From Streptomyces sp. NBC_01716 (lineage in GTDB: Bacteria; Actinomycetota; Actinomycetes; Streptomycetales; Streptomycetaceae), in contig NZ_CP109181.1 of NCBI RefSeq assembly GCF_036248275.1, positions 4,030,001-4,094,000 of the forward strand: a DNA stretch of 64,000 nucleotides, given 5' to 3'. This document shows positions 25,192 through 33,502 of this stretch, piece by piece (position 1 is the first letter of the stretch; every line of letters starts with the position of its first letter). Made by a program: the position numbers and the translations under genes. The notes under the pieces were generated by a model that saw only the letters and a list, made by a program, of their open reading frames with translations, had not been told where the DNA came from and made no database searches.

Positions 25192-25788
25192 TCAGATCGT
25201 GGGTGTGTCGTCCACGACTTCCTTGTGCGGTTCGACAATGAACTTCCAGCCGTCGCTGGGCTCCAGAAAACGCACCCGGGTCGGGTAGATGTCCAACGCG
25301 CGGCGGTCGCGGTTCTGGCTCGCGCTCTTGCGCCCCCGGACCGGCTCCTCGAACAGGTCGACCTTGACGTCCGGCACCTCGACGACTTCCTCGCTCCAGC
25401 GCTGGACGATCCCCGCGCCGAACGCGTCGCGCGCGGCGGAGTAGAGCGCCTCCAGAGCTTCGGTGTTCCCGTTGGGCACGAAGAGCGCGAGATTCAGAAC
25501 GACGCCGGCGCTCCGGAGAACCTCGATTTCCTCCCCCGCCTTGTCGGCGACCCAGATCCCGCGCTCGTCGGCGTTGTCCGGGAGAACATGGATTTCCTCG
25601 CCGAATACCGTCCGCGCGGCGAAGGACCCTCCCTCTGAATTCTTTCCCGGCTCCGAAAGGAATGCCGGAGCGTAGCAGTCGAGAGGAAGGCCATCCATCT
25701 CCGCCGAGACGAAGATGGCGTCCTGGACGCCCAACTCTGAGACCTCGCCGGCCGTAAGACGTCGACCCGTAACCTTCTCGGTATTCAC
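25192..25788 (-). CDS. hypothetical protein, AT-richer than its neighbours
   Basis: 198 aa; GTG at 25788 behind AAGGGG. Soluble, no signal or membrane segment, no family recognised. The N-terminus MNTEKVTGRRLTAGEVSELG leads to a beta-rich middle (EEIHVLPDNADERGIWVADK) and a basic segment EEPVRGRKSASQNRDRRALD. The C-terminal FLEPSDGWKFIVEPHKEVVD looks ordered. Local base use (GAA, AAT, TTC codons) and the upstream spacer are less GC-rich than the rest of the window, so it may be a recent arrival. The spacer holds an unusual inverted repeat at 25878. Confidence 0.7.
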   Translation of the reverse strand: MNTEKVTGRRLTAGEVSELGVQDAIFVSAEMDGLPLDCYAPAFLSEPGKNSEGGSFAARTVFGEEIHVLPDNADERGIWVADKAGEEIEVLRSAGVVLNLALFVPNGNTEALEALYSAARDAFGAGIVQRWSEEVVEVPDVKVDLFEEPVRGRKSASQNRDRRALDIYPTRVRFLEPSDGWKFIVEPHKEVVDDTPTI

Positions 25789-25877
25789 GCCATTCCCCTT
25801 TTTCTCGTGGCGTCCTGTGAATTCAATAAGACTCTACCACGAAAAAGATCGGGCGGTTCCTCTTGTGCACGCCCGCG

Positions 25878-25928
25878 TATTCGGTGCCGATTTCGGCAAC
25901 GAAGTCGCACCGAAGTCGGCACCGAATA
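25878..25928. repeat. 13-bp perfect inverted repeat with nested direct repeats
   Basis: TATTCGGTGCCGA (25878-25890) and TCGGCACCGAATA (25916-25928) could form a 13-bp stem with a 25-base loop. The loop and right arm also contain the imperfect direct repeat GAAGTCGCACC / GAAGTCGGCACC. It lies 90 bp upstream of the 25192 gene start and 55 bp after the VOC gene stop. It may be a terminator for the VOC gene, an operator for the other gene, or a trace of an inserted element. Confidence 0.6.
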
Positions 25929-25982
25929 GGAATGCGAGGAGGCTTGGCCGAATCACAACAGAGCGGTTAATTGGCGCCCGTC

Positions 25983-26447
25983 CTACGCCCCGCCGTCCGG
26001 CGGGTCCGTACGGTCCGCGAAGACGCCTTCCAGGATGCCGGTGGCCTGGCCGATCTCGATCAGGTAGCCGTCCGGATCCTTGAGGTAGCAGCGGAGTTCG
26101 GCCTTGCGGTCGAGCGGCTCGGTGAGGAACCGCGCGCCCTTCGCGGTCGCCTGCTCGTAGAAAGCCGCGATGTCCGCCACCCGTACGTTGAGAAACGAGG
26201 ACACGGGGTCACCGGGTTCGGGGGCGGTGAGGATGACGTCGGGCTTGTCGGGTGTGGGGCCGCCGCCCGGGTTCATGATGATCCAGCCGTTGGCGATCTT
26301 CACGATGCAGGGGTTCTCCTCCAGCACCACCTCCCCGCCGAAGATGTCGGCGTAGAAGCGGCGCGAGGCCACGACGTCCCGGACGGTCAGGAAGTGGGTC
26401 AGAACCAGGCCCTCGGCGGGGGTCGGCAGGTTGCCACGGGGAGTCAT
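25983..26447 (-). CDS. VOC (glyoxalase/bleomycin-resistance superfamily) protein
   Basis: 154 aa from the ATG at 26447 (GGAAGGA upstream). The two beta-alpha-beta-beta-beta modules of the vicinal oxygen chelate fold are recognisable: LTHFLTVRDVVASRRFYADI in the first, SSFLNVRVADIAAFYEQATA in the second, and the hallmark CYLKDPDGYLIEIGQ near the C-terminus. Metal ligands would be His in LTHF and Glu in YLIEIG. It may bind or convert a small electrophile or antibiotic; the substrate is unknown. It appears monocistronic. Confidence 0.9.
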   Translation of the reverse strand: MTPRGNLPTPAEGLVLTHFLTVRDVVASRRFYADIFGGEVVLEENPCIVKIANGWIIMNPGGGPTPDKPDVILTAPEPGDPVSSFLNVRVADIAAFYEQATAKGARFLTEPLDRKAELRCYLKDPDGYLIEIGQATGILEGVFADRTDPPDGGA

Positions 26448-26568
26448 GAGAGTTGTCCTTCCCACGGATGCGAGTCGGTCCCCGTTCCGTCCACCTTGCG
26501 CAGCGTTCCGCTCCCCTGCAACTTGTCCTTCGGGCCCCGCGCGGGCCCCGCGCGTACGGACGCGGACA

Positions 26569-26605
26569 GACAAGGGCGCCCCCGGGAAGGGGGCGCCCTT
26601 GTCTC
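26569..26605. terminator. 16-bp perfect-stem terminator after the LAxTG protein gene
   Basis: AGACAAGGGCGCCCCC (26569-26584) pairs with GGGGGCGCCCTTGTCT (26590-26605) around a GGGAA loop, 26 bp beyond the stop of the minus-strand surface protein gene. Confidence 0.85.
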
Positions 26606-26630
26606 AACGTGCGGTCAGGGTCGGGGCGCC

Positions 26631-27944
26631 TCAGGCCGCCGAGTTGGACCGGCGGCGACGGGCCGTGAAGACCGCCGCCGCGCCGAGGGCCAGCGCGCCG
26701 CCGGCCGCCGCGGCGAACTGCGGCAGGGGCGAGGACGAGCCCGTGCTGGCGAGGGAGCCGTCGTCGTCGGAGGAGTTCTTTACGGTGCCGGACGTGCCGC
26801 CCTGCGGCTTGTTGTCCGAGGTCGGCGGCGTGGTGCCGCCGGGCTTGGCGTCGTCGACGTCGTCATCCACCGCGCTGCCGGCGGCCAGGAGATCGAAGGC
26901 GTACTCGGTGGCGAAGTTGCCGCCGCAGGACTCGTCGAAGTTGGAGTACTCGCCGGAGACGAAGGCGAGACCGTGCCCGGCCGGGGCCTTGGCGTCGATC
27001 TTCAGGCGCAGCTTCACATCGATGTGGGCACCGGCCTTCAGCGGACTGATGGTCCCGGCCTTGTGGTCCTCTCCCACGTTCTGCCAGGCCGGGAACGCGG
27101 CGGTCGACCACTGGAGTTGGAAGGCGTCGTCGATGACGTTGTAGCCGCCCTTGTCCGTCGCGTGGAAGTTGACGCTCGGGGAGACCCTGTCCATGGACTT
27201 CTTCGTGCCGTTGGTCACGCGCACCGAGAAGTTGGTCGTGGCGCCCGCGACCAGCTTGGACGGCAGGCCGGTGACGACGGTGGTGAGCTTGCCCTCGGGG
27301 ACGCAGCTCGGCTCCTCCGGCTCCCCCGCCTCCTCCTGGGCGTCGGCGAGCGCCTTGTCGGCGGCCTCCTTCTCCTTGAGGGCTTCCTTCAGGGCGTTCT
27401 GAACCTTGCCGTACTCCCGTACGGCCGCCACGCGGGCGTCGTCGCGGGCACGGTCGGCAGCCGTGGCCTTCTCGTCGGCGGTGGTCTTGGCGCCCGCCGC
27501 GGACGCGGCGGCGGTCTCGGCGTCGGTGACGGCCTTCTCGGCGGCCGTCTTCTCCTCGTCGGTGGCGGTCTCGGGCAGCGCGGCGAGTGCGGCCCTGGCG
27601 TCGGCGAGCGCCGTGTCGGCGTTCACTTTCGCGGTGGCGGCGGCGGTCGCCTCCGCCCTGGCGGCCTTCGCGGCGACGCTGAGAGGCGCGTCGTCGGAGA
27701 GAGCCGCGTCGAGGACCACCCTGGCTGCCTGGTGCGCGGCTTCGGCGTCGTCGTACGCCTTCTGCGCCTTCTCGGCGGCCTTTTCGAGTTCCTCGATGGA
27801 GGGCTTGTCCTGCGCGCCCCGCTGCTGTGCCTGCGACGCGACGGACGATTTGGCGTCGGCGAGCGCGGGGGTGACGGAGAGCAGGACTACGGGGGTGGTG
27901 ACGGCGGCGACAACGGCCGTGGCAAGCATGCGGCGAATCTTCAA
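26631..27944 (-). CDS. cell-wall-anchored coiled-coil surface protein (LAxTG)
   Basis: 437 aa. The signal peptide is MKIRRMLATAVVAAVTTPVV... to ALA (about residue 29). Residues 45-205 are an Ala/Glu/Lys-rich coiled coil. A beta-sandwich domain (about 215-365) with two Cys residues (SCVPEG, SCGGNF) and TTNFSVRVTNGTKKSMD follows, then a Thr/Ser/Asp-rich wall-spanning stretch. The sortase signal is LASTG, then a hydrophobic helix and the RRRRSNSAA tail. LAxTG is the class E sortase motif of Streptomyces. The rod-plus-head layout suggests a surface adhesin or spacer. It has its own terminator. Confidence 0.9.
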   Translation of the reverse strand: MKIRRMLATAVVAAVTTPVVLLSVTPALADAKSSVASQAQQRGAQDKPSIEELEKAAEKAQKAYDDAEAAHQAARVVLDAALSDDAPLSVAAKAARAEATAAATAKVNADTALADARAALAALPETATDEEKTAAEKAVTDAETAAASAAGAKTTADEKATAADRARDDARVAAVREYGKVQNALKEALKEKEAADKALADAQEEAGEPEEPSCVPEGKLTTVVTGLPSKLVAGATTNFSVRVTNGTKKSMDRVSPSVNFHATDKGGYNVIDDAFQLQWSTAAFPAWQNVGEDHKAGTISPLKAGAHIDVKLRLKIDAKAPAGHGLAFVSGEYSNFDESCGGNFATEYAFDLLAAGSAVDDDVDDAKPGGTTPPTSDNKPQGGTSGTVKNSSDDDGSLASTGSSSPLPQFAAAAGGALALGAAAVFTARRRRSNSAA

Positions 27945-28194
27945 CGGAGTCCTTCACGGGTCCGAAAAGCAGGGTGAGAAAGCGGGATCTGAAAGCTGGT
28001 GCGAAAGGTGTTGAGGCAACCCCAGCGGTGGCATCACGCAGGGCTTCGCCGGGATCGTATGACCGAAAACACCGCTGGCGGAAGCACGTTAAACGGGCGA
28101 AGGGGGTGGCACGGAGCCCTCACGTGCCGGACAATCGCCGCATAGGGGGATAGTTGCTTTCCCCACACAGGTCACTTTTGTGATCCATGTCATT

Positions 28195-28344
28195 TCATGG
28201 AGGGCAAGGTGTGGCGCCCCCGACGTGATCGCGTACGTAGTCGGCGAGTTCGGCCGGCTGGAGTGCGAGCGCGTCCACCGCGGATACGGTCAGTGGGACG
28301 CGGACAGGTGTGAACTCCCCCAGATCGGGGCGCCGTATCTTCAC
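28195..28344 (-). CDS. doubtful 49-codon frame or gene remnant beside a MITE
   Basis: Starting at GTG 28344 the frame reads MKIRRPDLGEFTPVRVPLTV and continues with AVDALALQPAELADYVRDHV, which looks like real protein. There is no ribosome site, and the MITE left end is only 14 bp upstream. It may be the 3' remnant of a gene that extended into the sequence now replaced by the element, but conceptual excision of the MITE does not produce a longer clear frame. Family unknown. Confidence 0.3.
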   Translation of the reverse strand: MKIRRPDLGEFTPVRVPLTVSAVDALALQPAELADYVRDHVGGATPCPP

Positions 28345-28357
28345 GACCGCGACGTTA

Positions 28358-28538
28358 GGGCGTGTTTGAGAAGTAGCGTCGTCCGCCCATCGGGCGGGGC
28401 CCACGGCGTCTGGTGCGTGCGATCGCAAGGCGGAGGATCATCCCCGTAGAAGGACTGGACGTACTTGGATGACTCCGACAACGCAGCGAGCGCGCGTGCC
28501 AGGCGTCGTGGGCCAGACGGGACTTCTCAAACACGCCC
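28358..28538. mobile_element. 181-bp MITE with 17-bp terminal inverted repeats and TA target duplication
   Basis: The ends GGGCGTGTTTGAGAAGT (28358-28374) and ACTTCTCAAACACGCCC (28522-28538) are perfect inverted repeats flanked by TA (28356-28357 and 28539-28540). There is no coding capacity. The interior shares two blocks (28405-28432 and 28479-28506) with the second MITE at 38826, although the ends differ. TA duplication suggests mobilisation by an IS630- or IS5-type transposase encoded elsewhere. Confidence 0.88.
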
Positions 28539-28541
28539 TAG

Positions 28542-28586
28542 CCCGTTCCACGGCCGCCGGCAGTGGGCCGGCGGCCGTGGAACGGG
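28542..28586. terminator. 20-bp perfect-stem terminator of the phytase-like gene
   Basis: A 20-bp perfect inverted repeat (arms 28542-28561 and 28567-28586, beginning CCCGTTCCACGG) encloses an AGTGG loop, 19 bp after the stop of the gene at 28605. The MITE inserted two bases beyond its far arm. Confidence 0.85.
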
Positions 28587-28604
28587 ACCCAGGGGTCAAG
28601 GGAA

Positions 28605-30908
28605 TCAGCGGCGGCCGAAGATCTCGCGGTCCGAGCCGAGGTGCAGGAAGGTCGTTTCGCCCGTGGCGTCGTCCAGGCCGTCGTTGTCCGTCACCGCGTA
28701 GACCTCGCCGTTCCCGGCCACGGTCAGGCCCTCCAGCTTCTCCTGCGTCCAGCCGTTCCCCGCGCGGAGGTCGGGCAGGACGTCGTGGGCCAGCTTCTTC
28801 GGGAGCACGCGCAGCGGGCCCGACGGGGCCGCTGAACTCGGGAGGTCGACCGTGTAGATCCGCTTGATCTTCGCGGACGGGCCGTTCAGCTTGTCCCGTT
28901 CGATCACCGCGAGCTTGTCGCCGACCGCGGTGATCTCGGAGAGGCCGATCCAGTCGCCTGGCGTGCTGGTGCTGCCGATCCGGTAGCCGTACCAGCTCCA
29001 GCTGTCGGCCTCGACGTCGTACCGGCCGAGGCGGACCGTGCCCGCCGGGTCCGTCTTGACCTCGCGCTGGAGCGTGGCCCAGACCACCTCGTGGCCCCGG
29101 CGGTCGGTGGTCGCCGTGACGCCCTCGAAGCCCTGTCCCCCGAGCCCCGCCGCGACGTCCGTCGGCAGCGGGACGACCTGACGGGTGTTGCCCGCGCTGT
29201 CGAGCCGGACCAGCTTGTTGCCCGCGCCGGTTTTGCCCTCCACCGCGAGCCAGAAGCCGCCCTGCTTACGGGCGTGGATGCCCTCCGCGTCGTAACCGAT
29301 CGGCCGGCCGTCCGTTCCCTTGACCGTCAACGACCGTGCGATGACCGCCGGTTGGCGGGCCGCGTCGATCGTGAGGATCTTGGTGGTGGAGTACGCCGCG
29401 TCGGTGACGCTGTAGAGCTGGCTCGACTTGCCGGGTACGGCGGAGAGCGCGCCGAGCGCGCCCCAGCCGATCGGGGCGCCCGCCGAGTCGTCCGCCGAGA
29501 CGATGCTCGGGAAGGAGGGTGTGTGCCTGCCGAGGCGGAAGAGGCTCACCGAGGCCCGTACGTTGACCGCGGCGTCGTCCTCCTCGCTGGAGACCGCGAG
29601 CATGTCGCGCGACGGGATCGGCAGCAGGCCCTCGGGGCCGTTGGTGGTGGCGAGCACCTGGCGGAAGACCGGGGCGGTCGGCCGGCTCAGGTCGTACACC
29701 GCGACGAAGTTGCTCCGCTCCGAGCCGACGAAGGCGTAGCGCACACCGTCGAGCTCGGCGATGGCCAGGCCCTCCGGCTCGGTGCCCTTCTTCTCGGCGC
29801 GGGACTCGTTGTGCAGTCCGTGACGCGCCGCGATCTCTTCGAAGCTGTTGCCCGCGTCCCAGACGACCTTGCCGGTGCGGCTGTCGAAGATGGACCAGCC
29901 GCGCGTACCGCCGTGCCAGTCGCCCTCGTTGGCGGTGGCGAGGTAGCGGTCGTCGACCCAGCCGACCGAGTCGGGCTCGCGCGGTACGCCGGTGATCGAG
30001 CCGGTCAGGTCGATGTTGCCGTCATCGACGGTGTCGATGCCGTCGACCGACGCCGTACCGGCACTGAACGCCTTGGTGATCCTGCCCGTCGGCAGGTCCA
30101 GCAGCACAACGCCGTTGTTCTCCTGGAGGGTCACCACCAGCTGGTTACGGCTGTTGATGGAGACGTACTCCGGCTCCGGGTCGGTCGGTTCGGTGATCCC
30201 GCCCGCGACCAGGGCCGGCAGCGCCTTGCCGTCGGGCCGGGTCAGCGGCACCGCACGGGTGCGCCACTGGGTGGGCGCGGCGCCCTTGAGGTCGACTATC
30301 TGGAGGAAACCGGCCGGGAGTTGGGGCAGATCGCCCTCCTCGCCGCCGGGCGGGGTCGCCTCCTCGTCGCGCTCGTTCTCGATGGCGATCGCGGCGTACC
30401 GCTTGTCCGCGCTGATCGCGATGGAGTCGGGCTGGCCGCCGAGGTCGTAACTCGCCACCCGCTCGCGGTCGCGCAGGGAGATGACGTCGAGCCGGCCGGA
30501 CGGGTCGGTGTACTCCGCGCTGGTGTTTACCACGACCAGGACGTACTTGCCGACGACGGCCACCGACGTCGGCTCGTCCTCGGCGTCGCCGAGTTCGGCG
30601 AGCGAGAGCGTGCCGAGGCCCTGCGGGCGGTCGGCGTCGCTGATGTCGAGGAAGCCGATCCGCCGGGCCAGGGCGTCGGTGTAGACCAGGGTCCGGCCGT
30701 CCGCGCTGGTCGCCGAGATCTCGGCGACGGTCGGGGACGCGGGGTCTTCGCCGGCGGGCCGGTTCTGGAAGACCGGGTAGGTGGCGGTGCGGTCGAAGGC
30801 GACCGGCCGCCGCGAATCCTGGTGTGCGCTCGCCGCGCCCGTCCCGGCCAGCAGACCGGCGGCGACCGCCACGGCTACGAGCGCGGCGCAGGTTCTCTTC
30901 GGGGGCAT
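28605..30908 (-). CDS. secreted phytase-like beta-propeller protein (esterase-like activity of phytase family)
   Basis: 767 aa; signal peptide MPPKRTCAALVAVAVAAGLL... cleaved near ASA-HQ (about residue 29). The body consists of propeller repeats (DISDADRPQGLGTLSLAELG, VYDLSRPTAPVFRQVL) of the choice-of-anchor I type. The C-terminal third (from about 475) is the phytase-like/esterase-like domain with IGYDAEGIHARKQGGFWLAV, GFEGVTATTDRRG and VYAVTDNDGLDDATGET. It is secreted and probably acts on phosphate esters or binds the envelope; catalysis is not proven. Downstream of it (towards 28586) lies its terminator. It is transcribed away from the membrane-protein gene at 30999. Confidence 0.88.
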   Translation of the reverse strand: MPPKRTCAALVAVAVAAGLLAGTGAASAHQDSRRPVAFDRTATYPVFQNRPAGEDPASPTVAEISATSADGRTLVYTDALARRIGFLDISDADRPQGLGTLSLAELGDAEDEPTSVAVVGKYVLVVVNTSAEYTDPSGRLDVISLRDRERVASYDLGGQPDSIAISADKRYAAIAIENERDEEATPPGGEEGDLPQLPAGFLQIVDLKGAAPTQWRTRAVPLTRPDGKALPALVAGGITEPTDPEPEYVSINSRNQLVVTLQENNGVVLLDLPTGRITKAFSAGTASVDGIDTVDDGNIDLTGSITGVPREPDSVGWVDDRYLATANEGDWHGGTRGWSIFDSRTGKVVWDAGNSFEEIAARHGLHNESRAEKKGTEPEGLAIAELDGVRYAFVGSERSNFVAVYDLSRPTAPVFRQVLATTNGPEGLLPIPSRDMLAVSSEEDDAAVNVRASVSLFRLGRHTPSFPSIVSADDSAGAPIGWGALGALSAVPGKSSQLYSVTDAAYSTTKILTIDAARQPAVIARSLTVKGTDGRPIGYDAEGIHARKQGGFWLAVEGKTGAGNKLVRLDSAGNTRQVVPLPTDVAAGLGGQGFEGVTATTDRRGHEVVWATLQREVKTDPAGTVRLGRYDVEADSWSWYGYRIGSTSTPGDWIGLSEITAVGDKLAVIERDKLNGPSAKIKRIYTVDLPSSAAPSGPLRVLPKKLAHDVLPDLRAGNGWTQEKLEGLTVAGNGEVYAVTDNDGLDDATGETTFLHLGSDREIFGRR

Positions 30909-30998
30909 CGTTTCTCCGTTGCAGGACAGTTGGGAGGGCAGGATCGTCCCACCCGCGCGCGAGCACGGAACGGCGCCCGGATGAACAGCCGCGGAAGG

Positions 30999-31616
30999 TC
31001 ATCGACGCCGGTACGCGGCGAGCCGGCGGTCTTCGAGGACCGCCGCGACCGCGTACGCGCCGCCGCCCGCGAGGGTGAGGACCCAGTAGAGGCCGGGGGT
31101 GCCGAGGAAGAGCGCCGCCGTGGAGGTCAGGGCGAGCCAGACGCCGAGGGTGTAGTGGAGGGTGTTGCGGCGTACGGCGCCTTCGGCGAGGTAGAGGAGG
31201 CCGACGACGAGACCGGAGCCGGTGGGCCAGAGCATCGATTGCAGGTCGGGCAGGTCGAGGCTGTTCGTCAGTCCGGTGATGGCGAGGAACAGTGCGGCGA
31301 ACGCGACGACCCACGACGCGCCGAGCAGCTTGCCGGAGAGGATGTCGGGCCCGGTGGCGCCGCGTTGGGCGCGGGCGGCGGCAAGGGTCGCGTTGACGGT
31401 GCCGGCCGCGAGCCCGATTCCGAGGAGCGTCATGGGCAGCCAGCCGGGCAGGGCGAACAGGGGGTTACTGCCACCGGAGACGGCCGCTGCGCCGTGGCCG
31501 AGTACGTAGGCGAGTCCGAAGCTGACGTATGTCGCACGGTTGTCGACCTCGCCCGAACGGGGCCCGCCTGCCGGGGACTTGGTCGTGGACGGGGCGACGG
31601 CAGTGGCGATGGACAT
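30999..31616 (-). CDS. integral membrane protein, unknown
   Basis: 205 aa from the ATG at 31616. At least six hydrophobic segments are visible, for example YVSFGLAYVLGHGAAAVSGG, LPMTLLGIGLAAGTVNATLA, LGASWVVAFAALFLAITGLT and VVGLLYLAEGAVRR. The N-terminal 30 residues are Pro/Ser-rich and cytoplasmic. There is no recognised transporter family; it looks like a small four-to-six-helix membrane protein. It follows the TetR gene at 31685 in the same direction, so it may be that regulator's co-transcribed target. Confidence 0.75.
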   Translation of the reverse strand: MSIATAVAPSTTKSPAGGPRSGEVDNRATYVSFGLAYVLGHGAAAVSGGSNPLFALPGWLPMTLLGIGLAAGTVNATLAAARAQRGATGPDILSGKLLGASWVVAFAALFLAITGLTNSLDLPDLQSMLWPTGSGLVVGLLYLAEGAVRRNTLHYTLGVWLALTSTAALFLGTPGLYWVLTLAGGGAYAVAAVLEDRRLAAYRRR

Positions 31617-31663
31617 GGTGGAGACCTCCGGAGTCGGGGTGGGGTGCGGTGGGGTGGGTTGAT

Positions 31664-31686
31664 GTCCTGTCCACCGGACAGGACCT
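31664..31686. repeat. solo MITE terminus downstream of a TetR gene
   Basis: Read on the minus strand, TAGGTCCTGTCCGGTGGA at 31670-31687 is identical to the left terminus of the element at 38826 including its TA. It then breaks off into CAGGAC. As a result the 23-bp stretch is a palindrome (GTCCTGTCC-ACC-GGACAGGAC) and may serve as terminator. The TAG is also the stop codon of the TetR gene. It looks like a deletion remnant of an insertion, though a chance palindrome cannot be excluded. Confidence 0.55.
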
Positions 31687-32353
31687 ACGAAAGGGGCCCG
31701 CGTCCCGGGCGCCCGATGCGTGACAGCGAGGCCACGAAGGGCCGTACGAGATCGGGGGGCCACGGAAAGGCGTGGGCGATGGTGCGTTGGTGAGCGAATC
31801 CGTGCAGGCCGAGCCAGAGCGCGAGCGCGTCGGCGCGGGGGGCGGTGCTGGTGGAGTGCCCGGCGGTGACGCACTCGGCGAGGGCGTCGGCGAGGACGCG
31901 TTGCGCCGGCGCGCCCAGAGTGGCGGGGTCGTCGGTGGCCGGGAGTTCGGCGAACATCGCGCGGTAGCGCCCGGGATGGGCGGCGGCGAAGTCGAGATAC
32001 GCGCGGCAGGCGGCATAGAGCCGTTCGCGAGGATCGTCCCCCGCACGCGCCACCGAGGACCGGAGCCGGCCGGACAGTTCGGCGAAGCCTTCGCGGACGA
32101 CCGCGAGCACGATGGCGGACCGGTCGGGGAAGTGCGGATAGATCGACGGGGCGGTGATCCCGGCCCGCCGGGCCACGGCCCGTAGCGTGACGGCCCGTTG
32201 GTCGCCGTGGTCGAGCAACTCGGTCGCGGCAGCCAGGATGTCGTTACGCAGGTTGCCGCCCTGTCCCCGGCGGTTCCGCGCGTGCGTCCGCGCCGGTGGT
32301 GTCGACGGCAGTGGTGTCGACGGCAGTGGTGTCGACGGCGCCGAGAGTGTCAC
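31685..32353 (-). CDS. TetR-family regulator, paralogue of the 33503 gene
   Basis: 222 aa; the GTG at 32353 overlaps the stop of the upstream oxidoreductase (GTGA), so the two are coupled. The N-terminus has a short Ser-Thr-Pro-Leu repeat from a 15-bp minisatellite. The HTH is ILAAATELLDHGDQRAVTLR and AGITAPSIYPHFPDRSAIV. The ligand domain starts DDPRERLYAACRAYLDFAAA, a TetR_C_33-like pattern. It shares long identical stretches with the TetR at 33503 on the other side of the oxidoreductase. Its stop codon falls in a MITE terminus, so its original C-terminus may have been longer. Confidence 0.88.
   Translation of the reverse strand: MTLSAPSTPLPSTPLPSTPPARTHARNRRGQGGNLRNDILAAATELLDHGDQRAVTLRAVARRAGITAPSIYPHFPDRSAIVLAVVREGFAELSGRLRSSVARAGDDPRERLYAACRAYLDFAAAHPGRYRAMFAELPATDDPATLGAPAQRVLADALAECVTAGHSTSTAPRADALALWLGLHGFAHQRTIAHAFPWPPDLVRPFVASLSRIGRPGRGPLS
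32296..32340. repeat. 15-bp minisatellite, three copies, inside a TetR gene
   Basis: GTGGTGTCGACGGCA occurs three times in tandem (32296-32310, 32311-32325, 32326-32340, last base changed). On the coding strand it encodes repeated Ser-Thr-Pro-Leu-Pro units in the disordered N-terminus before the DNA-binding domain. Copy number probably varies without a frameshift. Confidence 0.85.
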
Positions 32354-33393
32354 GCGTCCGGGACGAGGATGACCTTGCCCGCGACGGTGTGGGACTCGGC
32401 CAGCGACAGCGCCGACGCGACGTCGCTCAGCGGGATCCGCGCGGCGATCTGCGGGGTGAGGACGCCCTCCGAGACCAGCCGCAGCACCTGGGTGAGGTCC
32501 TCGCGCAGCCGGCGGCGGAAGGTCTCCGGGCGACGCAGGCCGGCCCAGAAGTTGTAGAAGTGCGCGCTCTTGCCGTTGGGCAGGTAGTTCCAGGCGAAGA
32601 GTCGTGCGAAGAGCTTCAGTACGGGGAGCTGCGAGTTGCCCTCGTCGTCCTTCGTCGCCGCGGTGCCGTACGAGACGAGCGTGCCGCCCTTGCGCAGCAG
32701 TCGCCACGAGCGCACCAGTCCGGCGCCGCCGACGTGGTCGAACACCGCGTCCACGCCGCCCGGGGCGAGTTCGGCGATCCGGCCATACAGGTCGGGGTCG
32801 CGATAGTCGACCGGGACGGCTCCCAGCTCACGTACCGCCTCGTGGTGGCGGGCCGACGCCGTACCGATCACCGTGATCCCGGCGTGCCGGGCGAGCTGTA
32901 CGAGCGTGGAACCGACGCCGCCGTTGGCGCCCAGCACCACGATGGTGCCGCCGGAGGGGACCTTGGCCATCCGGTGCAGCATCTGCCAGGCGGTGATGCC
33001 GTTGACCACGACGGTCTCCGCGTCGGCGGCGTCCACGTCGTCGGGCACGGGGAGCAGGTCCTCGGCGTCGAGCAGCAGGTGGCTGGCCCATGCGCCGACC
33101 TTGGTGACGGCGGCGAAGCGGCGTCCGGTCAGGGCGGTGTCGACACCGGGGCCGGTCGCGGTGACCGTACCGACCAGGTCGTAGCCCGGTACGAAGGGGA
33201 AGGCCGGCTGGTTGTAGTACTTGCCGCGGCGCATCTGCTGCTCGGCGAAGGAGACGCCGGTCGCGTCCATCCGCAGAACGACCTGACCGGCGGCGGGCGG
33301 CGGCAGCTCACGGTTGTGGACCTTCAGACCGCTCGGCTCGACCTTGCCGGGCAGGACGATCTCGGTGGCGTTGGTGGTAACGGTGCTGGTCAT
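32350..33393 (-). CDS. medium-chain zinc-independent alcohol dehydrogenase/quinone oxidoreductase
   Basis: 347 aa; ATG at 33393 with GAGGAG upstream. It is a GroES-like N-terminal domain (residues 15-130, LRMDATGVSFAEQQMRRGKY, FPFVPGYDLVGTV) plus a Rossmann domain with VVLGANGGVGSTLVQLARHA (NADPH loop) and GVDAVFDHVGGAGLVRS. The structural zinc cysteines are absent, as in quinone oxidoreductases. It probably reduces an enone or quinone with NADPH. It is divergent from one TetR (33503) and coupled to a second (31685). The 109-bp divergent spacer contains GTAAC/GTTAA steps near 33430-33452 that may be operator half-sites. Confidence 0.92.
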   Translation of the reverse strand: MTSTVTTNATEIVLPGKVEPSGLKVHNRELPPPAAGQVVLRMDATGVSFAEQQMRRGKYYNQPAFPFVPGYDLVGTVTATGPGVDTALTGRRFAAVTKVGAWASHLLLDAEDLLPVPDDVDAADAETVVVNGITAWQMLHRMAKVPSGGTIVVLGANGGVGSTLVQLARHAGITVIGTASARHHEAVRELGAVPVDYRDPDLYGRIAELAPGGVDAVFDHVGGAGLVRSWRLLRKGGTLVSYGTAATKDDEGNSQLPVLKLFARLFAWNYLPNGKSAHFYNFWAGLRRPETFRRRLREDLTQVLRLVSEGVLTPQIAARIPLSDVASALSLAESHTVAGKVILVPDA

Positions 33394-33502
33394 GGTGGGC
33401 TCCTCAGGGCTTCGCTCGTTTGCTTACGGTCGTAACACTACAGGCGTTAACTTGAGCCCGCAAGGGAATCCGGCGATAAGCTTCGCGGTGTAAGGTGACA
33501 GG

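Larger units (their letters stand above)
27945..28604. other. 660-bp gene-poor region holding a MITE and a terminator
   Basis: Upstream of the LAxTG gene (27945-28190) I see only promoter-type sequence for that gene. The rest contains a 49-codon doubtful frame (28195-28344), a 181-bp TA-flanked MITE (28358-28538) and the terminator of the phytase-like gene (28542-28586). Nothing else is recognisable. Confidence 0.6.

Noticed and set aside
29091..31793. 900-codon plus-strand frame opposite the phytase-like gene
   Set aside because: Complementary to a complete secreted protein with signal peptide and propeller motifs. The antisense product is Arg/Gly/Ala/Val-rich without features.
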